Shown here piece after piece: positions 8,988 to 17,169 of a stretch of 64,000 nt of DNA. The translations under genes were made by a program, and so were the position numbers. The first letter of the stretch is position 1; the number at the start of each line of letters is the position of its first letter. Origin of the DNA: Pseudooceanicola sp050897975 (lineage in GTDB: Bacteria > Pseudomonadota > Alphaproteobacteria > Rhodobacterales > Rhodobacteraceae); NCBI RefSeq assembly GCF_050897975.1, contig NZ_JBPAXY010000003.1, positions 372,001 to 436,000 on the forward strand, read 5' to 3'. The notes beneath the pieces were generated by a model. The model searched no databases and was not told where the DNA came from. It was given only the letters and a program-made list of their open reading frames with translations.

Positions 8988-10532
8988 ATGACCGAAGCAT
9001 CCACGCGCAGACGGGGCCGCGGCGGCGGCGGGGCAGCCAGGCGGGCGGCCCGCACGGCGGTCAGCATGGATTGCGCCCCGGTGATCCAGCGCGGCATCCC
9101 CAACATGGAGATGCTGTCGGAAGAGGCGCTGGAGATCATCGAGGCCAACGCCGAGACGGTGCTGGAAGAGATCGGCGTCAACTTCGTCAACAACCCCGCC
9201 GCGCTGGAGCGATGGCGCGCGGCCGGTGCCGATGTGCAGGGCGAGAGGGTGCATATCCCGCGCGGCCTGGCGCGGCAGCTTTGTGCCACGGCGCCCGCGC
9301 GCTTCACCCAGCTTGCCCGCAACCCCGAACGCTCGGTCGAGATCGGCGGCAAGGGCCTGGTGCTGGCACCGGTCTACGGCCCGCCCTTCGTGCGTGACCT
9401 CGACGGTGGCCGCCGCTATGCCACGATGCAGGATTTCCGCGATTTCGTGAAGCTGGGCTATATGTCCAAATGGCTGCACCACTCGGGCGGCACGGTCTGC
9501 GAACCGACCGACGTGCCGGTGAACAAACGCCATCTGGACATGCTGCACGCCCATATGACCCTGTCCGACAAGCCCTTCATGGGCTCGGTCACCGAGCCCA
9601 GCCGGGCCCAGGACAGCGTCGAGATGTGCAAGATGCTCTTCGGCGAAGAGGTGGCGACGAACCAGCCGGTGATGACGTCGCTGATCAACATCAACTCGCC
9701 CCTGACCTTCGACGACGTGATGATGGGCGCGCTCGAGGTCTACGCCTCGAACATGCAGGCCTGCATCATCTCGCCCTTCATCGTCGGCGGCGCCATGGCG
9801 CCGGTGTCGGTCGTGGGCACGCTGACCCAGGTGCTGGCCGAGACCCTGGCGGGCGTGGCCTATTCCCAGCTGATCCGCCCCGGTGCCCCGGTGATCATGG
9901 GCGCCTTCGTGACCTCGATCGACATGAACTCGGGCGCCCCCACCTTCGGCACGCCCGAGGCGTCGCAGATCCTTTATGGCGCCGGTCAGCTGGCACGTCG
10001 CCTGGGGCTGCCGTTCCGGTCGGGCGGGGGCCTGTGCGGGTCGAAACTGCCCGATGCCCAGGCGGCCTATGAGACGGCGAACACGCTGAACGCGGCGCTT
10101 CTGGGCGGTGTGAACTTCATGCTGCACGCCTGCGGCTGGCTGGAAGGCGGGCTGGTCTCGTCCTTCGAGAAATTCGTGCTGGATGCCGACCAGCTGGGCG
10201 TGCTGCACCGGCTGGGCGCGGGCGTGTCCCATGACGAAGAGGCCCAGGCGATGGATGCGATCCGCGAGGTCGGCCCCGGCGGGCACTACCTGGGTTGCGC
10301 CCATACGCAACGCCATTTCCAGACCGCCTTCTGGCGCTCCGAGGTGCTGGACAACAAGCCCTTCGAGACCTGGTCGGAAGAGGGCGCGCGCGACAGCCAG
10401 CACCTGGCCGCCGAACGGGTGCGCAAGCTGCTGGCCGACTACCAGCAGCCGAGCATGGAGCCCGAGATCGCCGAGGCGCTGGCCGCCTTCGTGGCGCGGC
10501 GCAAGGCCGAGATGCCCGACGCCTTCGCCTGA
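8988..10532 (+). CDS. MttB-family methyltransferase, non-pyrrolysine
   Basis: A 514-residue protein of the trimethylamine methyltransferase (MttB) superfamily. These are TIM-barrel enzymes that move a methyl group from a quaternary or tertiary amine to a corrinoid protein. The body begins at MDCAPVIQRGIPNMEMLSEE after a basic N-terminal tail (STRRRGRGGGGAARRAART). The frame has no internal TAG, so it has no pyrrolysine and belongs to the non-Pyl branch, in which a Desulfitobacterium member (MtgB) is a glycine-betaine methyltransferase. No corrinoid protein or reductive activator is encoded in this window. The true substrate is unknown; glycine betaine or a related betaine is the best guess. 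A GAAAGAGGAA purine-rich site precedes the ATG. Confidence 0.87.
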   Translation: MTEASTRRRGRGGGGAARRAARTAVSMDCAPVIQRGIPNMEMLSEEALEIIEANAETVLEEIGVNFVNNPAALERWRAAGADVQGERVHIPRGLARQLCATAPARFTQLARNPERSVEIGGKGLVLAPVYGPPFVRDLDGGRRYATMQDFRDFVKLGYMSKWLHHSGGTVCEPTDVPVNKRHLDMLHAHMTLSDKPFMGSVTEPSRAQDSVEMCKMLFGEEVATNQPVMTSLININSPLTFDDVMMGALEVYASNMQACIISPFIVGGAMAPVSVVGTLTQVLAETLAGVAYSQLIRPGAPVIMGAFVTSIDMNSGAPTFGTPEASQILYGAGQLARRLGLPFRSGGGLCGSKLPDAQAAYETANTLNAALLGGVNFMLHACGWLEGGLVSSFEKFVLDADQLGVLHRLGAGVSHDEEAQAMDAIREVGPGGHYLGCAHTQRHFQTAFWRSEVLDNKPFETWSEEGARDSQHLAAERVRKLLADYQQPSMEPEIAEALAAFVARRKAEMPDAFA

Positions 10533-10551
10533 GGCGGCAGCCGTCGGATCG

Positions 10552-10887
10552 TTACAGGGCCGTCCCTTGTGGGGCGGCCTTTTGCATTTCGCCGGGTGTC
10601 GGCGGGACCGGGGCGGCCAGCAGCTGCGCCTCGCCGATCAGCGCCGACAGCAGGCGCACATGGCCCAGGGCGGAATAGGTGGCGGCGCGGTCCCGGCGCA
10701 GCCGGTCGATCTCGCGCTCATGCTCCATCAGGGCCAGGGCGGCGGCGCCGTGGCGGCGCGGTACCGGCTGGCCCAGCAGGGCGGGCAGATGCGCCTCGCG
10801 CCGGTAGTCCTCGGCGGCGATGCGGGCGGCGCGCACCAGCAGGGGCGGGCGGCGCAGACGCGACAGCATGGCGGAAATATCCTGCAT
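10552..10887 (-). CDS. DUF6477-like conserved Rhodobacterales protein
   Basis: A 111-residue soluble protein. The segment MLSRLRRPPLLVRAARIAAEDY followed by a basic, helical region and RDRAATYSALGHVRLLSALIGEA matches, as I remember it, the DUF6477 family found in Rhodobacterales. The function is unknown. The frame is open upstream to about 11007, but the chosen ATG is preceded by GAGG at the right distance and gives the usual family start MQDIS. Its last 10 or so codons overlap the terminator of the MttB-family gene on the other strand. It is transcribed away from the DUF6456 gene, with the TTAA-rich regulatory region between them. Confidence 0.7.
   Translation of the reverse strand: MQDISAMLSRLRRPPLLVRAARIAAEDYRREAHLPALLGQPVPRRHGAAALALMEHEREIDRLRRDRAATYSALGHVRLLSALIGEAQLLAAPVPPTPGEMQKAAPQGTAL
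10558..10583 (+). terminator. Terminator of the MttB-family gene
   Basis: Nine-pair stem GGCCGTCCC/GGGGCGGCC (one G-T pair) with loop TTGT, followed directly by TTTT. It lies 25 bases after the stop and inside the 3' end of the opposing DUF6477 gene. Confidence 0.75.
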
Positions 10888-11020
10888 TTCGGACCTCGTC
10901 ATCATGATCAGGGATCGGAAAGGCAGGATGGCACAACCCTTGCGGGTGTTGCGTCGTGCCGGGCCGCGCGAACGGTCCAGCAAGAATAGTTTATCCTTTA
11001 GAAACAATCATTGCGGAAGT

Positions 11021-11052
11021 GGTTAACCATTAACCTCTATTAAACCTTAACG
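11021..11052. promoter_or_regulatory. Cluster of four TTAA boxes, CtrA-like
   Basis: In an AT-rich gap between divergent genes, TTAA occurs at 11023, 11030, 11040 and 11047. The first is part of TTAACCAT, identical to the half-site bound by the cell-cycle regulator CtrA in alphaproteobacteria. The full TTAA-N7-TTAA spacing is not met exactly: centre spacings are 7, 10 and 7. This could be a CtrA operator or simply a promoter for the DUF6456 and DUF6477 genes. Confidence 0.45.
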
Positions 11053-11112
11053 CCGTTTGCTGTGGATAAGCTGGGGCACGGCCCCGACCGACAGAGACCC
11101 TACGAGACCGAC

Positions 11113-12225
11113 ATGCGCCAGAACGTGACCCGTGAAGCACCGGCGCCGCGCCCGCTGCCCGGCTGGCTGCCCCAGGCCGCGCGACACTATCTTGTCCATA
11201 CCGAAGGCGGCGTTCCCATCCGCCAATTGGCGCGCGAGGCGGGCTGTGCCCCCTCGACCATCCTGCGCCAGATCCGGCGCCTAGAAACCCTGCGCGACGA
11301 CCCGTTGGTCGACTGCGCCCTGGCCCGGCTGGGCGGGCAGGGGGACGGGGCCACGCCGGCACCCAGAAAGGGACCCTCGACGATGACTTCCGCTGCCCGC
11401 GACGACAGCCCGACCCCGATCACCGAACCTATCCTGCGCCGCGATGCCCTGCCAGTGCTGCGCCAACTGGCACGCAGCGGCACGGTGCTGGCGGTGGCCC
11501 AGGACATGCAGAAGGCGGTGGTGGTGCGCGACCGCATCGACGGCTCGCCCGACCGGCTTGACGTGATCTCTCGCGAACTGGCAGAGGCCATGGCGCTGAA
11601 GGACTGGATCGCCTGCAAGACGCCCGGGCGGATCTCGCGTTATGCCATCACATCGGCCGGGCGATCCATTCTTAACACACTGACAGCCAAGGAAGAAAAC
11701 ACCGCGCGCGGTTTTGCCGAAGGCATCGCCCCCTTCGAGCTGCGCGGCGCCGCCTTGGCCGCCGACGAGGGCGAGCGGCCGCGCGGGCGCCTTTGCGTCA
11801 GCGACAGCCCCCTGGCGGCTCTGGCGCGACGCCGCGACCGCGACGGGGCCCCCTTCCTGGCCGCCGAGCTGGTGCGCGCGGGCGAGCGGCTGCGCGAGGA
11901 TTTCGAACTAGCCCAGATGGGCCCTGGAATCACCCAGGACTGGGAGCGGTTTCTGACCGCGAACACCGGCGCCGCGCCCGCGGGCCGCGGCCCGCAGCGT
12001 GGCCCGGAAGCGGCCCGCGCCCGGGTCTCCGCAGCGCTTCAGGATCTGGGGTCAGGCCTGGCCGATGTGGCGTTGCGCTGCTGCTGCCAGCTGGAGGGGC
12101 TGGAAACCGCCGAGCGCAAGATGGGCTGGTCGGCGCGTTCGGGCAAGATCGTGCTGCGCATCGCGCTGGAACGGCTACACCGCCACTACGGCGCCCAGCC
12201 CCGCGACAGTCGCTTGATCGGCTGA
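11113..12225 (+). CDS. Helix-turn-helix protein with DUF6456-like C-terminal domain
   Basis: A 370-residue protein. An N-terminal DNA-binding region (VPIRQLAREAGCAPSTILRQIRRLE, about residues 36-60) reads as a helix-turn-helix. A middle region, from about residue 95, looks like a second winged helix (DALPVLRQLARSGTVLAVAQDM through KTPGRISRYAITSAGRSIL). The C-terminal 150 residues (SPLAALARRRDRDGAPFLAAELVRAGERLREDFELAQM) match the DUF6456 domain as I recall it from Rhodobacterales. It is probably a transcription factor; the targets are unknown. A GTG at 11062 is an alternative start. The neighbouring DUF6477 gene is divergent, and the TTAA cluster lies between them. Confidence 0.75.
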   Translation: MRQNVTREAPAPRPLPGWLPQAARHYLVHTEGGVPIRQLAREAGCAPSTILRQIRRLETLRDDPLVDCALARLGGQGDGATPAPRKGPSTMTSAARDDSPTPITEPILRRDALPVLRQLARSGTVLAVAQDMQKAVVVRDRIDGSPDRLDVISRELAEAMALKDWIACKTPGRISRYAITSAGRSILNTLTAKEENTARGFAEGIAPFELRGAALAADEGERPRGRLCVSDSPLAALARRRDRDGAPFLAAELVRAGERLREDFELAQMGPGITQDWERFLTANTGAAPAGRGPQRGPEAARARVSAALQDLGSGLADVALRCCCQLEGLETAERKMGWSARSGKIVLRIALERLHRHYGAQPRDSRLIG

Positions 12226-12276
12226 TCCCGGAGCCTGCGCGGAGGCGGCGCAAATCTGACCCGATCTTAAGAAAGC

Positions 12277-12319
12277 TTAACCCCGGCCCGCGACAAAATG
12301 CGAGCCGGGGTTATTTTTG
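12277..12319 (+). terminator. Rho-independent terminator after the DUF6456 gene
   Basis: Arms TAACCCCGGC and GCCGGGGTTA enclose a 15-base loop and are followed by TTTTTGT. Strong hairpin with a T-rich tail about 50 bases after the stop. Confidence 0.85.
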
Positions 12320-12358
12320 TCCCGATAAGGGAAACAACTGCCCCCCAAGATCCGTGCC

Positions 12359-13081
12359 TCAGCCGACGACGATCCCCACCACATAGGCCACCACGGCGCA
12401 GACGCTGCCTACGGCCAGGGTCTCGAAAAGGCTGCGCATCAGCCGCTCTCCGGTCGCGCTCCAGCGCAGCAGGCCCAGGGCGACGAGGGCCGCCAGCGAG
12501 GTGCAGATCGAGCCCAGGAAGGTCCCCGGGGTCGCCGGATAGAGGAAATAGGGCACCAGCGGCGCGGCGCCGAAAAGGATGAAGCTGGTGAAGGTGAACA
12601 GGCCGTTCACCGCCGGGCTTTCCTCGGCGGGGTCGTGCATTCCGAACTCGTAGGTCATCATCAGATCGGCCATGATCGGCGGGTGGTTGATCATGATCTC
12701 TGCCGCCGCATGGGCCTCGACCGGATTCAGCCCGCGCTGGCACAGGATCACCTCCAGCTCGGCGCGTTCCTGCTGCGGGTTCTCGGCGATCTCGCGCAGC
12801 TCCATCTCGCGGCGCGCGTGATACAGGTCATGCTGGGCCCGGCCCGACAGGAACTCGCCCAGGCCCATCGACACGCCATCGGCAAAGAGGTTGGCCAGCC
12901 CGAAGATCAGCACTGCCATACCGCCGATCTGCGCGACCCCTTCGGCCTGCGCCCCGGCGAACCCCGCGACGATGGCAAAGGTGGTGACGATACCGTCATT
13001 GCCGCCGTAAACGATCTGGCGCAGAAACTCCTGTGCCCGCCCCAATTGGTGTGCCTCGCGCCTGTGCTGGGCCCAATCCAT
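12359..13081 (-). CDS. VIT1/CCC1-family iron or manganese transporter
   Basis: A 240-residue membrane protein. Helix 1 contains the family signature IVYGGNDGIVTTFAIVAGFAG. Helix 2 reads LIFGLANLFADGVSMGLGEFLSGRA, and a cytosolic acidic/His segment (ELREIAENPQQERAELEVILCQRGL and the following helix) corresponds to the metal-binding domain of VIT1. The last three helices run from GLFTFTSFILFGAAPLVPYF to the end. Family members export Fe2+ or Mn2+ from the cytosol. The frame is open upstream of the start, but the ATG at MDWAQHRREAH follows GGGAG and suits the family. It is divergent from oxyR, which suggests a link with peroxide defence. Confidence 0.88.
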   Translation of the reverse strand: MDWAQHRREAHQLGRAQEFLRQIVYGGNDGIVTTFAIVAGFAGAQAEGVAQIGGMAVLIFGLANLFADGVSMGLGEFLSGRAQHDLYHARREMELREIAENPQQERAELEVILCQRGLNPVEAHAAAEIMINHPPIMADLMMTYEFGMHDPAEESPAVNGLFTFTSFILFGAAPLVPYFLYPATPGTFLGSICTSLAALVALGLLRWSATGERLMRSLFETLAVGSVCAVVAYVVGIVVG

Positions 13082-13214
13082 CGCCGTTCTCCCGCTGTCT
13101 GTCACCCCTCGGGGATAGCCCCGCCCGGCCCCGGGGCAAAGCGCGAACGACTCGCAGGGGGCAAGGACATAATGAAAACTGGCGCTATCTACCCGCGCAC
13201 GGTAATCCTGCCTT

Positions 13215-14138
13215 ATGAACATCACCCTGCGCCAGCTGACCTATTTCCGCTCTCTCGCCCGGCACCGCAACTTTGGCCGCGCCGCCGAGGCGGTGCATGT
13301 GTCGCAGCCCGCCCTGTCGGTGCAGATCCGCGAGATGGAGCAGAGTCTGGGCGCCCGCGTGGTGGAACGCGGCGGGCGCGAGATCGAGCTGACCCCCTTT
13401 GGCCGCCTGGTGCTGAGCCAGGCCGACCGCATCATGACCGAGGTGCAGGTGTTGCACGACCTGGCGCGCTGGAACGGCGGGTTGGCGGGGGAATTGCGCC
13501 TGGGGCTGATCGCCACCATCGCCCCCTATCTGCTGCCCGCCGCCCTGGCGGCGATCCGGGCCGAGGACATCGGCCTGTCGGTGCAGGTGCAGGAAGGCAA
13601 GACCGCCCGCCTGCTGGAGGATTTGCGCGCCGCCCGGCTGGATGCCGCGGTGATCGCGCTGCCCTATGACGAGGTGCCGGGGCTGGTGGCCGAACCCCTG
13701 TTCGAGGACCGTTTCCTGCTGGCCGGAACCGAGGCGCGGCTGGCGGCCCTGGGCGAGGGGCACGAGGCGCTGCGCCCCGATCACATCGGCCCGGCGCAGC
13801 TGCTGCTGCTGGAGGATGGCCACTGTCTGACCGATCAGGCGCTGGAGGTCTGCGGCCGGGGCCGGGGTCACGCGCAGATCAACATGGGCGCGGCCTCTCT
13901 CGCCACGCTGTCGCGGCTGGTGGCGGCGGGCTTCGGCCTGACCCTTCTGCCGGAACTGGCGGTGGAACGCGAAGGGGCGGGGCTTAGCCTGCGCCGTTTC
14001 TCAAGCCCGGAACCCTTCCGCCAGGTGGCGCTGGTGCGCCGCGCCTCCTCGCCCGATGACGGCTGGTTCCGCGCCCTGGCGGGGATCCTGTCGGGCGTGG
14101 GCAACCGGCTGACCCGCGAATTGCGCACCCGGATCTGA
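13215..14138 (+). CDS. oxyR: OxyR peroxide-sensing LysR-type regulator
   Basis: A 307-residue LysR-family protein. The N-terminal helix-turn-helix is RNFGRAAEAVHVSQPALSVQIREMEQ. In the effector domain, LLLLEDGHCLTDQALEVC contains C204 and C213, nine residues apart as in E. coli OxyR (C199/C208), in the same GHCL context. That pair forms the disulfide switch on peroxide exposure, so the OxyR call is firm. The ALATLSRLVAAGFGLTLLPEL-like region that follows is also OxyR-typical. It lies between a divergent VIT1-type metal transporter and a convergent peroxiredoxin gene, both plausible parts of an oxidative-stress group. Confidence 0.92.
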   Translation: MNITLRQLTYFRSLARHRNFGRAAEAVHVSQPALSVQIREMEQSLGARVVERGGREIELTPFGRLVLSQADRIMTEVQVLHDLARWNGGLAGELRLGLIATIAPYLLPAALAAIRAEDIGLSVQVQEGKTARLLEDLRAARLDAAVIALPYDEVPGLVAEPLFEDRFLLAGTEARLAALGEGHEALRPDHIGPAQLLLLEDGHCLTDQALEVCGRGRGHAQINMGAASLATLSRLVAAGFGLTLLPELAVEREGAGLSLRRFSSPEPFRQVALVRRASSPDDGWFRALAGILSGVGNRLTRELRTRI

Positions 14139-14173
14139 CGCGCGGCGCCGCACAAGGGTAGGGGCCAAAGCAA

Positions 14174-14197
14174 AAGGGCGCGGTTGCCCGCGCCCTT
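14174..14197. terminator. Shared terminator between oxyR and the peroxiredoxin gene
   Basis: Arms AAGGGCGCGG and CCGCGCCCTT form a compact GC-rich hairpin. On the minus strand it is followed by TTTTGCTTT, so it serves the peroxiredoxin gene best. The oxyR side lacks a T-run. Confidence 0.7.
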
Positions 14198-14227
14198 GAG
14201 GTCGTCACCGATGGGCCGTTGTCCGGA

Positions 14228-14770
14228 TCAGGCGGCGGCCTTCTTCTCTTCGAGGTACTTCATCAGCGTCTCGGGCGAGCTTTCGCCATAGGGATCTTCG
14301 CCGTGGTTGTCGCAGATGCCGGGCTCTTCGAACCAGGCCTCGACGACACCGTCCTTGACGATGGCGGCATAGCGCCAGGAGCGCAGGCCGAAGCCCAGGT
14401 TGTCCTTCTGCACCAGCATCCCGGCGCGGCGGGTGAACTCACCCGAGCCATCGGGGATCACCTTCACGTTCTCGATGCCCTGGGCCTTGGCCCACTGGTT
14501 CATCACGAAGCTGTCGTTGACCGACATGCAGTAGATCTCGTCGATGCCCAGTTCCTTGAACTTGTCGAAATTGTTTTCGAAGCCGGGCAGCTGGTAGGTG
14601 GAACAGGTCGGGGTGAAGGCACCGGGCAGCGAGAACAGGATCACGCGCTTGCCGGCGAAATAGTCGGCGGTGGTCATGTCCTGCCAGCGGAAGGGGTTCG
14701 GGCCGCCGACGCTTTCGTCGCGGACACGGGTGCGGAAGGTCACGTCGGGGAGCTTGGAGCCAGGTTGCAT
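14228..14770 (-). CDS. Prx5-type peroxiredoxin
   Basis: A 180-residue thiol peroxidase of the Prx5/PMP20 group. The peroxidatic cysteine is C56 in GAFTPTCST after the conserved VILFSLPGAFTP strand and loop. C153 lies in EEPGICDNHGEDPY near the C terminus, where Prx5 proteins keep a resolving or accessory cysteine. Other family marks are SVNDSFVMNQWAKAQG and FGLRSWRYAAIVKDGVV. It reduces H2O2 and alkyl hydroperoxides in the cytosol. An upstream in-frame ATG at 14785 exists, but AAGGA sits correctly for the chosen ATG. Convergent with oxyR, which may control it; no operator was identified. Confidence 0.92.
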   Translation of the reverse strand: MQPGSKLPDVTFRTRVRDESVGGPNPFRWQDMTTADYFAGKRVILFSLPGAFTPTCSTYQLPGFENNFDKFKELGIDEIYCMSVNDSFVMNQWAKAQGIENVKVIPDGSGEFTRRAGMLVQKDNLGFGLRSWRYAAIVKDGVVEAWFEEPGICDNHGEDPYGESSPETLMKYLEEKKAAA

Positions 14771-15034
14771 GGCAACATCCTTCATTCTTCATTGTGTCAA
14801 AGTCACGGATTCCCCGGTGGTCTAGAATGGTTCCAAACCCTCTGCAAGGCAGTTTCCGCGCTGCGGCGAAATACCTTGTGGAAACGCTCGGGTATGGTCC
14901 CGGGCTGCGAAATTTCCGGGCAGGGGGGCCGCAGGCAGCGCCCCTTGCGCCCCGCGCAACCGGGCCATGCACCTCTGGTTCTTCCCTAAGCTGTAGGATA
15001 TGCTACCTCCCAGCCCGGAGAAGGAGCCAAACCC

Positions 15035-15985
15035 ATGCGCGATCTAAAGATCCCCGAGCAGCGCCACCCCGAAAAGGCGCATCGCCCGGACAATGCCCAG
15101 CCGAAAAAGCCGGACTGGATCCGCGTCAAGGCGCCGACCTCGAAGGAATATATGGAGACGAAAAAGATCATGCGGGAAAACCGCCTGGTCACTGTCTGCG
15201 AAGAGGCGGGCTGCCCCAATGCCGGCGAATGCTGGAGCCAGGGCCACGCCACCATGATGATCATGGGCGAGATCTGCACCCGCGGCTGCACCTTCTGCAA
15301 CATTGCCACCGGCCGCCCCGATGCGCTGGACGTCTTCGAGCCGGGCCGGGTCGCCCATGCGGTGGAAAAGCTGGGGCTGAACCACGTCGTGATCACCTCG
15401 GTCGACCGCGATGACCTGGAAGACGGTGGCGCCGATCACTTCGCCCAGACCATCCGCGCCATCCGCCACCGCTCGCCCGGGACCACGATCGAGATCCTGA
15501 CCCCCGATTTCCTGAAATGCGCCCCCGAGGTGCTGGAGGTGGTGGTCGAGGCGAAACCCGACGTATTCAACCACAACCTGGAAACCGTGCCCGGCCTCTA
15601 TCAAGAGGTCCGCCCGGGCGCGCGCTATTTCCACTCGCTGCGCCTGCTGCAACGGGTAAAGGAACTGGACCCGACGATCTTCACCAAGTCGGGGATCATG
15701 GTCGGCCTGGGCGAAGAACGCCCGCAGGTCTTGCAGGTGATGGACGACATGCGCGCCGCCGACATCGACTTCATGACCATCGGCCAGTACCTGCAACCGA
15801 CGCCGAAACACCATGCGGTGGCGAAATTCGTCACCCCGGACGAGTTCAAATCCTACGAAAAGGCCGCCTACAACAAGGGCTTCCTGATGGTCTCGGCGAC
15901 GCCGCTGACCCGCTCGTCCTACCATGCGGGCGACGATTTCGCCCGCCTGCGCGCCGCGCGGCTGAAGAAACTCGGCCTGGCCTGA
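15035..15985 (+). CDS. lipA: Lipoyl synthase
   Basis: A 316-residue radical-SAM enzyme that inserts two sulfurs into octanoyl groups on lipoate-dependent proteins. Both iron-sulfur sites are visible: the auxiliary cluster CEEAGCPNAGEC and the radical-SAM triad CTRGCTFC. The family block SVDRDDLEDGGADHF and the terminal RSSYHAGDDF with its conserved Ser are present. Length is normal. AGAAGGAG precedes the ATG. A strong hairpin and a copy of the dispersed intergenic element follow. Confidence 0.97.
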   Translation: MRDLKIPEQRHPEKAHRPDNAQPKKPDWIRVKAPTSKEYMETKKIMRENRLVTVCEEAGCPNAGECWSQGHATMMIMGEICTRGCTFCNIATGRPDALDVFEPGRVAHAVEKLGLNHVVITSVDRDDLEDGGADHFAQTIRAIRHRSPGTTIEILTPDFLKCAPEVLEVVVEAKPDVFNHNLETVPGLYQEVRPGARYFHSLRLLQRVKELDPTIFTKSGIMVGLGEERPQVLQVMDDMRAADIDFMTIGQYLQPTPKHHAVAKFVTPDEFKSYEKAAYNKGFLMVSATPLTRSSYHAGDDFARLRAARLKKLGLA

Positions 15986-16007
15986 CGCCCCGCCACGAAC
16001 ACCCAAA

Positions 16008-16040
16008 GGAAAGGGTCGGCCCCGGCGCCGACCCTTTCTT
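16008..16040. terminator. Terminator between lipA and the cytochrome c gene
   Basis: Arms AAAGGGTCGGC and GCCGACCCTTT with a short loop, followed by CTTTATTTG. On the other strand CCTTT follows, so it may act in both directions. Confidence 0.88.
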
Positions 16041-16050
16041 TATTTGTTGG

Positions 16051-16128
16051 CCAGAAATATCCCGGGGGCTGGGCCGCGTCCCGGACATCGTCCGGTGGAC
16101 GATTTCAGCGGCGAAGGGGCGGAGCCCC
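16051..16128 (+). repeat. Dispersed intergenic element, copy A (diverged)
   Basis: Begins CCAGAAATATCCCGGGGG, nearly the same box as in copy F, and ends with the hairpin GGGGC-GGA-GCCCC. The interior differs from the other copies but still pairs (CCGGA/TCCGG around CATCG). It sits in the convergent gap between lipA and the cytochrome c gene. Confidence 0.65.
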
Positions 16129-16149
16129 GGAATGCCGCCCCCTGGCGCC

Positions 16150-17040
16150 TCACTCCACCGCGGGCACCGAGGTCAGGTAGCGCGCGATGGCCAGCCGGTC
16201 GTCGTCCGACAGCTGGCTGGTATTGGCCACCACATCCGCCATCTCGCCGCCAACCACGTCGAAGTCGGGGGTAAAGCCCGAGGCCAGGTATTCCGCGATC
16301 TCCTCTTCCGACCAGCCCAGGCCCCCGGGGGTGATGTTGGGAATGCTTCCCTGGCCCGAGGGGTTCGGGGCGCCGCCCAGCCAGCGGTCGCGGTCCATTC
16401 CGCCCAGGGCATTGCGCGGCGTGTGGCATTCGGCGCAATGGCCAAGCGCCTCGACCAGGTAGCGGCCCCGCGCCAGCGGGTCGCTGTCGACCACCTCCAT
16501 CTGATAGTCTTCGCGGAAGAACAACAGCTTCCATCCGCCCAGGCTGCGGCGGATGTTGAAGGGAAAGCCCACCTCGTGGTCCCGGCTGGGGGTATCGGCG
16601 GCGGGCAGGGTCTGCATATAGGCGTAAAGGTCGACCACATCCTGGGGCCGCGCCTTCACGTAAGAGGTATAGGGGAAGGCCGGGTAGTAATGCTGCCCGG
16701 CGGGCGAGGTGCCCTTCATCATCGCATTGGCCAGATCCAGCTCGGTCCAGCTGCCCAGGCCCGCGCCCTCGTCCGGGGTGATATTGGGGGCGTAGAAAGT
16801 GCCGAACTGGGTCTCGAAGGCCCGGCCCCCGACCAGCAACAACTTGTCCTCGCCCTCGGCGCCCGGGGCCGAATGGCAGGACGCGCAGCCGCCCGCGTGG
16901 AAGACCGCCGCACCGCGGGTGGCGTCACCGGTCAGCCCGGCGAACTCCTCGGGATCCACATGGTCGGGCGCGGTCAGCCACCAGCCGGCCCCCGCGGCCA
17001 CGGCGGCCAGAAGAACGATCGAGGTCAGGGCTTTGGGCAT
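16150..17040 (-). CDS. Dihaem c-type cytochrome
   Basis: A 296-residue exported cytochrome with an N-terminal hydrophobic segment (LTSIVLLAAVAAGAGWWL) that may be an uncleaved anchor or a signal peptide. Two haem-attachment motifs are present: CASCH at the start of the first domain and CAECH in the second. The repeated PNITPDEG and PNITPGGLG segments, and the later Met-rich regions, fit dihaem cytochromes of the alcohol-dehydrogenase/gluconate-dehydrogenase cytochrome subunit type. It would carry electrons in the periplasm, but no partner dehydrogenase is adjacent. The frame runs open upstream, but this ATG places the hydrophobic segment at the N terminus. Confidence 0.87.
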   Translation of the reverse strand: MPKALTSIVLLAAVAAGAGWWLTAPDHVDPEEFAGLTGDATRGAAVFHAGGCASCHSAPGAEGEDKLLLVGGRAFETQFGTFYAPNITPDEGAGLGSWTELDLANAMMKGTSPAGQHYYPAFPYTSYVKARPQDVVDLYAYMQTLPAADTPSRDHEVGFPFNIRRSLGGWKLLFFREDYQMEVVDSDPLARGRYLVEALGHCAECHTPRNALGGMDRDRWLGGAPNPSGQGSIPNITPGGLGWSEEEIAEYLASGFTPDFDVVGGEMADVVANTSQLSDDDRLAIARYLTSVPAVE

Positions 17041-17169
17041 GGCTGGCGTCCTGTCGCAGAGGGCGGGCCGCAGCCCTTCGGGCAAAGCGTGACCGGGGGG
17101 CGACAAACTGGCAAGCGGGATTCGCTGACGATCCCGTGAGCCGCGAGGCTTCGCCGGTCCGCCGCGCCC

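Noticed and set aside
8988..10532. Pyrrolysine-containing methyltransferase.
   Set aside because: There is no in-frame TAG, and no pyl genes are in the window.
13082..13214. OxyR operator between the VIT1-type gene and oxyR.
   Set aside because: Only a weak CTAT-containing half-site is visible near the oxyR start; not enough to annotate.
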